Shown: positions 8,332-16,739 of the stretch, in pieces
How positions within the stretch are numbered: position 1 is the first letter of the stretch
How the letters are laid out: every line of letters starts with the position of its first letter
Origin: Agrococcus sp.
GTDB taxonomy: Bacteria > Actinomycetota > Actinomycetes > Actinomycetales > Microbacteriaceae
DNA: 54,278 nt
NCBI GenBank assembly: GCA_031178105.1
Contig: JAPSJX010000004.1
Coordinates: 1 to 54,278, forward strand
Reading direction: 5' to 3'
Made by a program: the position numbers and the translations under genes
Notes under the pieces: generated by a model
Told to the model about the DNA's origin: nothing
The model's database searches: none
Seen by the model: the letters and a program-made list of their open reading frames with translations, nothing else

Positions 8332-11300
8332 ATGAGCGGCACGATCGACGGCGTCCTGGCAGGGGCGCCCCTCGCTCCCCCGCCCCGCACCCTGCTCGAC
8401 GTGCTGCGCGACAGCGTGCAGGCCAACCCCGACGGCTCCGCGATCGAGGACGCCGCGGGCGCCCTCAGCTACCGCGAGATGATGGCCGCGGTCGCGCGCA
8501 CCGCCGCGCGCCTCTCGCTCGAGGGCGTCGGGCGCGGCGACCGCGTCGGCATCCGGATGCCGTCGGGCGCGAGGGAGCTCTACATCGCGATCCTCGGCGT
8601 CATGGCCGCCGGCGCGGCCTACGTGCCCGTCGACGCCGACGACCCCGAGGAGCGCGCGGCGCTCGTCTTCGGGGAGGCCGCCGTGCGTGGCGTCATCTCC
8701 GGCGGCGGGCAGTACGCGGGAGCGGGGCCGCACGCGAAGCCCGCCGTCGCGCTCTTCGACGGCGCTCCGGCGCATCCGAGCACCGCCGGCGCGCCCATCC
8801 CGTCGCTGCCCTCGCCGGGCGACGACGCCTGGATCATCTTCACCTCCGGCTCGACGGGCACGCCGAAGGGCGTCGCCGTCAGCCACCGCTCCGCGGCCGC
8901 GTTCGTTGACGCGGAGTCGCGACTGTTCCTGCAGGACGACCCCATCGGCCCGGGCGACCGGGTGCTCGCCGGCCTGTCGGTCGCGTTCGACGCGTCGTGC
9001 GAGGAGATGTGGCTCGCATGGGCGCACGGCGCGTGCCTCGTGCCCGCGCCTCGCTCGCTCGTGCGCAGCGGCATGGACCTGGGGCCGTGGCTCACGCTCC
9101 GCGGCATCACCGTCGTCTCGACCGTGCCGACGCTCGCCGCGCTCTGGCCGGCGTCGTCGCTCGAGCACGTGCGGCTGCTGATCTTCGGCGGCGAGGCCTG
9201 CCCGCCCGAGCTCGTCGAGCGGCTCGCCACCGACGGCCGCGAGGTGTGGAACACGTACGGCCCCACCGAGGCGACCGTCGTGGCATGCGCGGCGCTGCTG
9301 TCCCCGGGCGAGCCGGTGCGGATCGGGCTGCCGCTCGACGGCTGGGACCTCGCGGTCGTCGACGATCGCGGCGAGCCGGTCGCCGAGGGCGGCGTGGGCG
9401 AGCTCATCATCGGCGGCGTCGGCCTCGCGCGCTACCTCGACCCCGCGAAGGACGCCGAGAAGTACGCCGCCCTGCCGTCCCTGGGCTGGGACCGCGCCTA
9501 CCGCTCCGGCGACCTCGTGCGCTTCGATCGCGACGGGCTGTTCTTCCAGGGTCGCGCCGACGACCAGGTGAAGGTGGGCGGCCGCCGCATCGAGCTGGGC
9601 GAGATCGAGGCGGCGCTGCAGCTGCTGCCCGGGGTGCAGGCCTCGACCGTCGTCGTGCAGCGCACGGACGCGGGCAACCAGGTGCTCGTCGGCTACCTGG
9701 GCTGCGACGTCGCGGCCTTCGACCGCCAGTCGGCGCTTGCGCGGCTCCGCGACGAGCTGCCCGCAGCGCTCGTGCCGCTCCTCGCGCCGATGCCCGAGCT
9801 GCCCACGCGCACGTCGGGCAAGGTCGACAAGGCGGCGCTCCCCTGGCCGCTGCCGGGCGCGTTCGATGCCGACGACACCGCGACCTCCGACCCCGGGCTG
9901 GCGCTGCTGGCCGCCGACTGGCAGGCGGTGCTCGGCGTGCCTGCCGACGGGGAGGGCGCCGACTTCTTCGCCCTCGGCGGCGGCTCGCTCGCGGCCGCGC
10001 AGCTCGTGACCCGCATCCGCTCCCGCTCGCCGGAGTTCACGGTCGCGGACATCTACGCCTACCCGCGACTGGGTGCGATGGCAGCCGAGCTCACAGCGCG
10101 CGCGGGCGGCGGCGCGCCGGCTCCCGTCTCGACGCACGACGTGCGGCGCACGCCGCGCAGCACCCAGTGGGTCCAGACGGCGCTCGGGGTGCCCCTCTTC
10201 ATCCTGAGCGGGATGCGGTGGCTGCTCGCCGCGCTCACCGCCTCCACGATCCTGGGCGCCCTCGACGGCTTCGACGCGCTGCCGACCGCGGAGCCCTGGC
10301 TGCTGATCCTCGGCCTCCTCGTCTTCGCGACGCCGTTCGGCCGGATGGCGATCGCGGTGGTCAGCGCCCGGCTGCTGCTGCACGGGCTGGAGGCCGGCGA
10401 CTACCCGCGCGGCGGCCGCGTGCACCTCCGGCTGTGGCTGGCGGAGCAGGTCGCGCAGCAGGTCGGTGCCGTCGGCCTCGCGGGAGCCCCGTGGGTGACG
10501 CTCTACGCCCGCGCGCTCGGCGCGCGCATCGCCGACGACGTCGACCTCCACGCCGTGCCGCCCGTCACGGGAATGCTCCGGGTCGGCCGCGGCGCCTCCA
10601 TCGAGCCGGAGGTCGACCTCAGCGGGTACTGGATCGATGGCGATGTCGTGCGCATCGGCGCCGTCCGCATCGGCGCGCGCAGCACGGTGGGTGCACGCTC
10701 GACGCTGGCCCCGGGCACGCGGATCGGCAAGGACGCGGTGATCGCGCCCGGCTCGGCCGTCTTCGGCCGGGTGCGCTCGGGCGAGCGCTGGGCGGGCTCT
10801 CCCGCGAGCCGCATCGGCGCCGCGAAGCCGTGGTGGGCGCCCGAGCGCCCGCCGAGGGATGCGCGCTGGGCGTGGGCCTACGGCCTGTCGGCGATCGCGC
10901 TCTCGATCCTGCCGCTCCTCGCGCTCGCCGCCGGCGGCGCGGTCGTGGCCGCCGGCGTGGCCGGCGCCGAGTCGCTCGGCGAGGTCGCCCTGCGGGCGGT
11001 CGCCTGGATCGCGCCCGCGACGGTCGTGGCCGGCCTCGCCCTCGCCGCGCTCGTCGTGCTGTCGGTGCGACTGCTGGCGATCGGCATGACCGAGGGCGTC
11101 TTCCCGGTGCACAGCGCCAACGGCTGGCGCGTCTGGGCGACGGAGCGGGTGCTCGACATGGCCCGTACCGCGCTCTTCCCGCTCTACGCCTCGCTCGCCA
11201 CCCCCGGGTGGCTGCGGCTGCTCGGCGCCCGGGTGGGCCGGGACGCCGAGATCTCCACCGTGCTGCTCGTGCCGACGATGACGACGATCCACTCCGGCGC

Positions 11301-12279
11301 GTTCCTCGCGGACGACACGCTCGTCGCCTCCTATGAGCTCGGCGGGGGCTGGGTGCGCATCGCCCACGCCGAGATCGGCGAGCGCGCCTTCCTCGGCAAC
11401 TCCGGCATGGCAGGAGCGGGCAACCGCATCCCGAACGACGCGCTCGTGGCCGTGCTCTCGGCCGCGCCGCGCAAGTCGAAGAAGGGCTCGTCGTGGCTCG
11501 GCTCCCCGCCGGTGGCGCTGCGCCGCACCGTGGTCGAGGCCGATCATGCGCGCACCTACGCGCCGCCCGCACGGCTGCGCGTCGCACGCGCGCTGTGGGA
11601 GCTCTGCCGGATCGTTCCCGTCATCGTCACGTGCGCGCTCGGCGTCGCCGTCATGCTCGCGCTGCTCTGGATCGCGGATGCGTGGGGCGGCCTCGCCGCG
11701 GCGCTCCTGAGCGGTGTGGTGATGCTCGCGGCGGGTGCGGTCGCCGCCGGCATCAGCACGGCCGCGAAGTGGGCGATCGTCGGCCGCATCCGCATCGGCG
11801 AGCATCCGCTCTGGTCGTCGTTCGTGTGGCGCAGCGAGGTCGCCGACACGTTCACCGAGATGGTGGCCGCGCCGTGGTTCGCGCACTCGGCCGCCGGCAC
11901 GCCCGCGCTGGTCTGGTGGCTGCGGAGCCTCGGCGCCACCATCGGCGACGGCGTCTGGGTCGAGAGCTACTGGCTGCCGGAGGCGGACCTCGTCACGCTG
12001 CGCGACGCGTCCGCCGTCAACCGCGGCTGCGTCGTGCAGACGCACCTGTTCCACGACCGCATCATGTCGATCGACGAGGTCGTGCTCGAGCACGGCGCGA
12101 CGCTCGGGCCGCACAGCGTGATCCTGCCCGCCGCGAGGATCGGCGAGCACGCGACCGTCGGCCCGGCGTCGCTCGTCATGCGCGGCGAGCTCGTGCCCGA
12201 CCGCAGCCGGTGGAGCGGCAACCCGATCGGCCCGTGGCGCGAGGTCACGTTCGCCGACTACCACGCGGTGAGCGCGTGA
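8332..12279 (+). CDS. Pls/PosA-type NRPS-like protein (A-PCP-membrane/LbH terminal domain)
   Basis: A 1315-residue single-module synthetase. Residues about 30-520 form an adenylation domain: A3 FTSGSTGTPKG, FDASCEEMWLAW with Asp220, NTYGPTEAT, YRSGDLVRFDRDG, and a PTRTSGKVDK lysine. A carrier domain follows with phosphopantetheine Ser552 in LGGGSLA. The rest repeats a pair of membrane segments plus a left-handed beta-helix (hexapeptide) domain three times: TM about 613-680 then about 723-833, TM about 847-920 then about 963-1063, TM about 1090-1146 then about 1183-1306. This is the layout of epsilon-poly-lysine synthetase and the TIGR02353 terminal domain. There is no condensation or thioesterase domain. 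ATG 8332 has a GGAGG-like ribosome site. Its stop overlaps the M1 peptidase start. Product unknown; a membrane-made isopeptide homopolymer is the leading idea. Confidence 0.9.
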   Translation: MSGTIDGVLAGAPLAPPPRTLLDVLRDSVQANPDGSAIEDAAGALSYREMMAAVARTAARLSLEGVGRGDRVGIRMPSGARELYIAILGVMAAGAAYVPVDADDPEERAALVFGEAAVRGVISGGGQYAGAGPHAKPAVALFDGAPAHPSTAGAPIPSLPSPGDDAWIIFTSGSTGTPKGVAVSHRSAAAFVDAESRLFLQDDPIGPGDRVLAGLSVAFDASCEEMWLAWAHGACLVPAPRSLVRSGMDLGPWLTLRGITVVSTVPTLAALWPASSLEHVRLLIFGGEACPPELVERLATDGREVWNTYGPTEATVVACAALLSPGEPVRIGLPLDGWDLAVVDDRGEPVAEGGVGELIIGGVGLARYLDPAKDAEKYAALPSLGWDRAYRSGDLVRFDRDGLFFQGRADDQVKVGGRRIELGEIEAALQLLPGVQASTVVVQRTDAGNQVLVGYLGCDVAAFDRQSALARLRDELPAALVPLLAPMPELPTRTSGKVDKAALPWPLPGAFDADDTATSDPGLALLAADWQAVLGVPADGEGADFFALGGGSLAAAQLVTRIRSRSPEFTVADIYAYPRLGAMAAELTARAGGGAPAPVSTHDVRRTPRSTQWVQTALGVPLFILSGMRWLLAALTASTILGALDGFDALPTAEPWLLILGLLVFATPFGRMAIAVVSARLLLHGLEAGDYPRGGRVHLRLWLAEQVAQQVGAVGLAGAPWVTLYARALGARIADDVDLHAVPPVTGMLRVGRGASIEPEVDLSGYWIDGDVVRIGAVRIGARSTVGARSTLAPGTRIGKDAVIAPGSAVFGRVRSGERWAGSPASRIGAAKPWWAPERPPRDARWAWAYGLSAIALSILPLLALAAGGAVVAAGVAGAESLGEVALRAVAWIAPATVVAGLALAALVVLSVRLLAIGMTEGVFPVHSANGWRVWATERVLDMARTALFPLYASLATPGWLRLLGARVGRDAEISTVLLVPTMTTIHSGAFLADDTLVASYELGGGWVRIAHAEIGERAFLGNSGMAGAGNRIPNDALVAVLSAAPRKSKKGSSWLGSPPVALRRTVVEADHARTYAPPARLRVARALWELCRIVPVIVTCALGVAVMLALLWIADAWGGLAAALLSGVVMLAAGAVAAGISTAAKWAIVGRIRIGEHPLWSSFVWRSEVADTFTEMVAAPWFAHSAAGTPALVWWLRSLGATIGDGVWVESYWLPEADLVTLRDASAVNRGCVVQTHLFHDRIMSIDEVVLEHGATLGPHSVILPAARIGEHATVGPASLVMRGELVPDRSRWSGNPIGPWREVTFADYHAVSA

Positions 12280-13637
12280 GCCCGTCGAGCGCCGCGACGC
12301 TGGCCGCAGATGCGTACACACCCGGCTCCGGCGACGTCGCGTGGGACGCGCTGCACTACGACCTCGCGATCGACTACCGCGTCGCGACCAACCGGCTCGA
12401 CGGCGTCGCCCGCATCTCGGGTCGCGCGACGACCGAGCTGCGCGCGATCGCGCTCGACCTCGTCGGGCTGCGCGCGAGCCGCGTGACGCTCGACGGCGCG
12501 CGGGCGCAGCACACCGCGCGCGGGCCGCGGGTCACGGTGCGGCCGTCGGCGCCGATCGCCGCGGGTGCGCGCTTCGAGCTCGAGGTGGCCTACGCCGGTT
12601 CCCCGGCCCCGCGGCGCACGAGCTGGGGCCTCGTCGGCTGGGAGGAGCTCGAGGACGGCGTCATCGTCGCGTCGCAGCCCACCGGCGCCCCGACGTGGTT
12701 CCCGTGCAACGACCGGCCGTCGGACAAGGCGACCTACCGCATCCGCATCACGACCGAGCAGTCGTACCGGGCCGTCGCGACCGGGACGCTCGTCGAGGAG
12801 TCGACCTCGTCAGGGCGCACGAGCCGCACCTTCGCGTGCCGCACGCCCGCCGCGACCTACCTCGTGACCGTGCAGATCGGCCGCTACGCGCGCCGCGCGG
12901 TCACCGACGCATCGGTGCCCGCGGCCCAGGTGCCGATCGTCGCGCTCCATCCCGCAGCGCTCGAGCGCCGGGTGGCGGCCGACCTCGGCCTGCTGCCGGC
13001 GATGCTGGCGTGCTTCGTCGAGCGGTTCGGGCCCTACCCGTTCGACGACTACACGGTGATCGTGACGGAGGACGACCTCGAGATCCCGCTCGAGGCGCAC
13101 GCGTCGGCGATCTTCGGCGCCAACCACATCGACGGCAGGGGCGGCGAGGAGCGGCTCATCGCGCACGAGCTCGCGCACCAGTGGTTCGGCAACAGCGTCG
13201 GCGTCGCCGCCTGGCAGCACATCTGGCTCAACGAGGGCCTCGCGTGCTACGCGGAGTGGCTGTGGTCGGAGGCGGCGGGCCGGGAGACGACGGATGCGCT
13301 CGCGCGCGTCCACCACCGCCGGCTCGCGGGCCTGCCGCAGGACATCGTGCTCGGCGACCCCGGCCCCGCGCTCATGTTCGACGACCGGGTCTACAAGCGC
13401 GGTGCGCTGCTCGTGCACGCGCTGCGGCTCACGCTCGGCGACGTGCGGTTCTTCGGGATGCTGCACGACTGGACCGCGCTGCACGTCTCCTCGACCGTCA
13501 CGTCGGACGACTTCCGGCGCCTGGCCGCGCAGATCGCGGAGCGGCCGCTCGACGAGCTGTTCGACGCCTGGCTCGTGGGCACCGAGCTGCCGCCGCTGCC
13601 GGAGCGACGCGGCGGGAAGCGGCGCGCCCCGCGCTGA
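12276..13637 (+). CDS. M1-family zinc aminopeptidase, short form
   Basis: A 453-residue metallopeptidase with HELAHQWFG at His297-Glu298-x-x-His301 and NEGLA with Glu320, fitting the HExxH-x18-E zinc site of family M1. The classical GAMEN substrate motif is replaced by a PLEAHASAIFG-like segment. At about half the length of PepN it ends soon after the catalytic domain, as in the short actinobacterial M1 group. No signal peptide is seen. GTG 12276 overlaps the NRPS-like stop (GTGA), giving translational coupling; that suggests it acts on the NRPS-like product or a precursor, which is inference. It is followed by a 12-bp hairpin at the stop codon. Confidence 0.9.
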   Translation: MSPSSAATLAADAYTPGSGDVAWDALHYDLAIDYRVATNRLDGVARISGRATTELRAIALDLVGLRASRVTLDGARAQHTARGPRVTVRPSAPIAAGARFELEVAYAGSPAPRRTSWGLVGWEELEDGVIVASQPTGAPTWFPCNDRPSDKATYRIRITTEQSYRAVATGTLVEESTSSGRTSRTFACRTPAATYLVTVQIGRYARRAVTDASVPAAQVPIVALHPAALERRVAADLGLLPAMLACFVERFGPYPFDDYTVIVTEDDLEIPLEAHASAIFGANHIDGRGGEERLIAHELAHQWFGNSVGVAAWQHIWLNEGLACYAEWLWSEAAGRETTDALARVHHRRLAGLPQDIVLGDPGPALMFDDRVYKRGALLVHALRLTLGDVRFFGMLHDWTALHVSSTVTSDDFRRLAAQIAERPLDELFDAWLVGTELPPLPERRGGKRRAPR

Positions 13638-13653
13638 GCTCGCGCGGGGCGCG
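13623..13653. terminator. Bidirectional hairpin between M1 peptidase and PPTase
   Basis: A perfect 12-bp stem (CGCGCCCCGCGC at 13623-13634, complement at 13642-13653) with loop TGAGCTC, which contains the M1 peptidase stop codon. It separates the convergent peptidase and PPTase genes. Confidence 0.65.
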
Positions 13654-14190
13654 TCAGCCCTCGAGCGCGAGGCTCACGACGAGCGCATCGCCCAGGTCGA
13701 CGTCGTGGACCTCGAAGCGACGCGCCGATCCGGGCACCGCGGCGATGAGCGCGGCGTGGTCGTCGCGCAGCACGACCGCGGCCGGGTCGACGCGCAGTCC
13801 GCGGCCGTCGGCCTTCAGCACCGCCTCGATCTGCGTCCAGCGCCGCAGCGCGTCTGCGCCGCTGGCGGGCAGCAGCGCCCGCAGCGCCTCCACGCGGCCC
13901 GGTAGCGCTTCGTGCGGCTCCGCGTCGACGCCGATCCGACCACCGCGCCGGGCGACCGCCACGTGCAGCTCCCCCGCGTGCGCGAGCGAGACGGCGATGT
14001 CGCGCGCCCTGGGCGGCTCCATCACCACGGGCCGTCCGTGCGGTCCGCCGCAGTCCGGGCACCGCTGCACGATCGAGACGGATGCGTCGTCGACGTCCGC
14101 GAGGTCCGCGACGAGGGCGCGCAGGAGCGCGTGACCGTCCGCCCGCGAGCCGCGCACGCGGGCCACGACCGCACCTGCGACCTGCTGCAT
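13654..14190 (-). CDS. Sfp-type 4'-phosphopantetheinyl transferase
   Basis: A 178-residue enzyme that moves phosphopantetheine from CoA to a carrier-domain serine. Family motifs: SLAHAG with His71, IGVDAEP with metal-binding Asp89 and Glu91, and WTQIEAVLKADGRG with Trp118, Glu122 and Lys126 (the WxxKEAxxK motif, with Ile for the usual Lys before Glu). It is shorter than Sfp (about 225 residues) because the N-terminal half is reduced. It faces the NRPS-like/M1 pair, whose carrier Ser552 is the obvious target in this window. It lies 44 bases downstream of a GH13 gene on the same strand and may share its transcript. Confidence 0.85.
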   Translation of the reverse strand: MQQVAGAVVARVRGSRADGHALLRALVADLADVDDASVSIVQRCPDCGGPHGRPVVMEPPRARDIAVSLAHAGELHVAVARRGGRIGVDAEPHEALPGRVEALRALLPASGADALRRWTQIEAVLKADGRGLRVDPAAVVLRDDHAALIAAVPGSARRFEVHDVDLGDALVVSLALEG

Positions 14191-14234
14191 GACGATCAGC
14201 CTGGCAGAGCGTCAGGCCAGGCCGGTCGAGCCGA

Positions 14235-15545
14235 TCAGCGCTCGAGCACCGCCCAGCCGCGCGCCGGCAGCGAGACGTGGTCGCCGTCGAGCCGGCCGCC
14301 GCCCGCCAGCACCTCGGTCGCGTCCGCGACCGGCAGCCGCACGGGCTCGTCCGTGACGTTCAGGGCGGTCACGATCGACGCGTCCGCCGTCGCCGTGCGC
14401 AGCACGATCGAGCCGTTGTCGACGACGACGACGTCGGTGTGCGCCCGCGTGAGCCACGGGTGCCGGCGACGGACGGCGATGAGGGTGCGGTGCAGGTCGA
14501 GGGCGCCGCGCGCGGCGTCGTCGAGCTCGTCGGCCGGCGTCGGGTGCTCGGGGAACTCCGGCCGGATCGCGTCGTCGCCGCCCCAGCCCTCCTCCTTCTC
14601 GGCCTGGAGGCCGAGCTCGTCGCCCGCGTAGACCGAGGGCGTGCCGGCGACCGTGCAGAGGACTGCGAGCGCGTGCGGCACGAGGCCCGGGCCGACGGCT
14701 GTGGCGATCCGGGTGACGTCGTGGTTGCCGACGAAGGTGTACGGCACGAAGGTCGCCAGCAGCGCGTTGTGGCGGCCGATGGCGTGCTCGAGCTCGAAGA
14801 GGTTGCGCTCGGCGAGGCTGTGCCAGATGCCCTGCCACAGCTCGTACTGCGTGACGGCGTCGATCGTCGACGCCTCGACGATCTCGGCGTACTCGCCGTG
14901 GATGACCTCGCCGAGGAACCAGGCGTCAGGATGCCGCTCGCGCACCGCGGGCAGCACGCGCGCCCAGAACGCGGTCGGCACGCTGTAGGCGGCGTCCAGC
15001 CGCCAGCCGTCGATCCCGCGGTCGAGCCAGTGCCGCATCACGCGCGCCACGAGCTCCGCAGCGGCCTCGCCCTCGTGGTCGAGGGCGACGAGCGCCTCGT
15101 GACCCTCGAACACCTCCGCCTCGCCCCCGGCACCGAGCCGGAAGAGCGCGACCTCATCGCTGCCGGGGTCCGCGAGCGCCGCCTGGAAGGCCGGGTGCTC
15201 GCGTCCGACGTGGTTGAAGACGCCGTCGAGCAGCACGCGGATGCCCCGATCGTGCGCGGCCGCGACGAGCCGGTCGAAGTCGGCATCGTCACCGAGCCGC
15301 GGATCGATCCGGAAGTGGTCGGTGGTGTCGTAGCCGTGCGTGCTGCTCGCGAACACGGGGCCGAGCGCGATGCCGTTGAGCCCGAGCTCGACGACGTGGT
15401 CGAGCCACGCCTCGAGCCGCGGCAGGCGGTGCACGAGCTGCTCACCCGCGGCGTCCTCCCGGTCGCGGATCTGCGCGCCCGTGAAGCCGAGCGGATAGAC
15501 GTGCCACCACATCGCCGACAGGGACCAGTGCTCGTGCTCGCGCAT
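14235..15545 (-). CDS. GH13 alpha-amylase-family glycosidase
   Basis: A 436-residue cytoplasmic alpha-amylase-family enzyme without signal peptide. Conserved regions: LLDGVFNHVG (about 105-114), GWRLDAAYSVP with nucleophile Asp184, FLGEVIHGE with acid/base Glu213, and FVGNHDVTR with Asp276. The short C-terminal beta domain ends about residue 436. It cleaves or transfers alpha-glucans or maltooligosaccharides inside the cell; the exact subfamily is not determinable by eye. It lies upstream of the PPTase gene on the same strand. The start is preceded by AGGAT at a short distance, a weak ribosome site, and could also be leaderless. Confidence 0.88.
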   Translation of the reverse strand: MREHEHWSLSAMWWHVYPLGFTGAQIRDREDAAGEQLVHRLPRLEAWLDHVVELGLNGIALGPVFASSTHGYDTTDHFRIDPRLGDDADFDRLVAAAHDRGIRVLLDGVFNHVGREHPAFQAALADPGSDEVALFRLGAGGEAEVFEGHEALVALDHEGEAAAELVARVMRHWLDRGIDGWRLDAAYSVPTAFWARVLPAVRERHPDAWFLGEVIHGEYAEIVEASTIDAVTQYELWQGIWHSLAERNLFELEHAIGRHNALLATFVPYTFVGNHDVTRIATAVGPGLVPHALAVLCTVAGTPSVYAGDELGLQAEKEEGWGGDDAIRPEFPEHPTPADELDDAARGALDLHRTLIAVRRRHPWLTRAHTDVVVVDNGSIVLRTATADASIVTALNVTDEPVRLPVADATEVLAGGGRLDGDHVSLPARGWAVLER

Positions 15546-15618
15546 CCGACCATCCTGCCCGGTCGGCGAGGCGCGACGCTGGACGGAGCCCGCGAGGGTC
15601 GGGTCCGGGACAGGCCGC

Positions 15619-16659
15619 TCAGCGCAGGCGCGGATCCACCATCGTGATGCCCGCCGCGGTGCCGCGGTCGAAGGCGGGCAGCAGCGTCACGAGCTCCTCG
15701 AGCCCGACCGTGCGCTCGATGAGCCGCTGCGGCGCGAGGTCACCGCGCTCGATGAGCGCGAGCATGCCCGGATAGGCGCGGGCCGCCATCCCGTGGCTGC
15801 CGAGCACGTCGAGCTCCCACCCGATCACGCGCGACATCGGCACCCGCGGGTGGCCGTCGACCGGCGGCAGCAGGCCGATCTGCACGTGCCGACCGCGCCT
15901 GCGGAGGCTCAGCAGGGCATCCGCGCACGTCTGCTCGCTGCCGACGGCGTCGACCGAGACATGGCTCCCGCCGGCGGTGATGCCGGCGATCGCGGCCGGC
16001 ACATCGGTGCGGTCGGCGAGCACGGCGTGCTCGGCGCCGAGCCGCAGCGCGAGCTCGAGCGCCGCCGGATTGCGGTCGACGGCGATCGGTCTCGCCCCGA
16101 GCGCTCGGGCGATCATGACGGCGCTGAGCCCGACACCGCCGGCGCCGACGACGGTCACCCACTCCCCCTCCTCGACGCGTGCCCGGCTGACGAGCGCGCG
16201 GTACGCGGTCGCGAAGCGGCAGCCGAGGCTCGCGGCGGTGGCGAAGTCGACACCGTCGGGGATCGCCACGAGGTTCGCGTCGGCGGCGTGCAGCGCGACC
16301 CGCTCGGCGAACGAGCCCCAGTGGGTGAAGCCGGGCTGCTCCTGCTGCGGGCACACCTGCGCCTCCCCCGCGACGCACCACTCGCACCGGCCGCAGCCGC
16401 ACACGAACGGCACGGTCACGCGGTCGCCGACCCGCCAGCGGTGCACGTCGGCGCCGACCTCCGCGACGACGCCCGCGAGCTCGTGGCCCGGCACGTGCGG
16501 GAAGGCGATCTCGTCGTGGCCCGCCCACGCGTGCCAGTCGCTGCGGCACAGCCCGGTCGCCATCACGTCGACCACCACCCCGCCGGGCGGCGGCGCGGGT
16601 GCTGGGACGTCACGGACCACGGGCGTGCTGCGGATGGCGTCGAGGACGAGGGCGCGCAT
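15619..16659 (-). CDS. Zinc-dependent alcohol dehydrogenase
   Basis: A 346-residue MDR-superfamily dehydrogenase. Catalytic zinc ligands are Cys38 (TGLCRSDWH) and His59-Glu60 (PGHE). The structural zinc site is Cys89, Cys92, Cys95 and Cys103 in VCGCGRCEWCVAGEAQVC. A Rossmann motif GAGGVGLSAV binds NAD(P). ATG 16659 is preferred over an upstream in-frame start at 16737: it begins at the conserved first strand MRALVLDAI and is preceded by an AGGATCGAGG ribosome site. It is divergent from the large GH13 gene. The substrate is unknown; primary or polyol alcohols are possible. Confidence 0.9.
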   Translation of the reverse strand: MRALVLDAIRSTPVVRDVPAPAPPPGGVVVDVMATGLCRSDWHAWAGHDEIAFPHVPGHELAGVVAEVGADVHRWRVGDRVTVPFVCGCGRCEWCVAGEAQVCPQQEQPGFTHWGSFAERVALHAADANLVAIPDGVDFATAASLGCRFATAYRALVSRARVEEGEWVTVVGAGGVGLSAVMIARALGARPIAVDRNPAALELALRLGAEHAVLADRTDVPAAIAGITAGGSHVSVDAVGSEQTCADALLSLRRRGRHVQIGLLPPVDGHPRVPMSRVIGWELDVLGSHGMAARAYPGMLALIERGDLAPQRLIERTVGLEELVTLLPAFDRGTAAGITMVDPRLR

Positions 16660-16726
16660 GCCTCGATCCTGGCAGGCCCGGAGCCCCGAGCGACCCGGCG
16701 CTCGAGTGCCGTTCGATCTCTCGTGA

Positions 16727-16732
16727 TAGGAC
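16727..16732 (+). promoter_or_regulatory. Extended -10 box, leaderless start of GH13 gene
   Basis: TGATAGGAC contains a TGn extension and -10 TAGGAC, ending seven bases before GTG 16740. This spacing puts the transcript start at or next to the start codon, suggesting a leaderless mRNA. Confidence 0.45.
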
Positions 16733-16739
16733 TGCACTC

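Noticed and set aside
8257-12321. A 1354-codon open frame antisense to the NRPS-like gene
   Set aside because: It mirrors the GC-rich codon pattern of the sense gene, has a low-complexity Arg/Ala/Glu-rich product and no domain.
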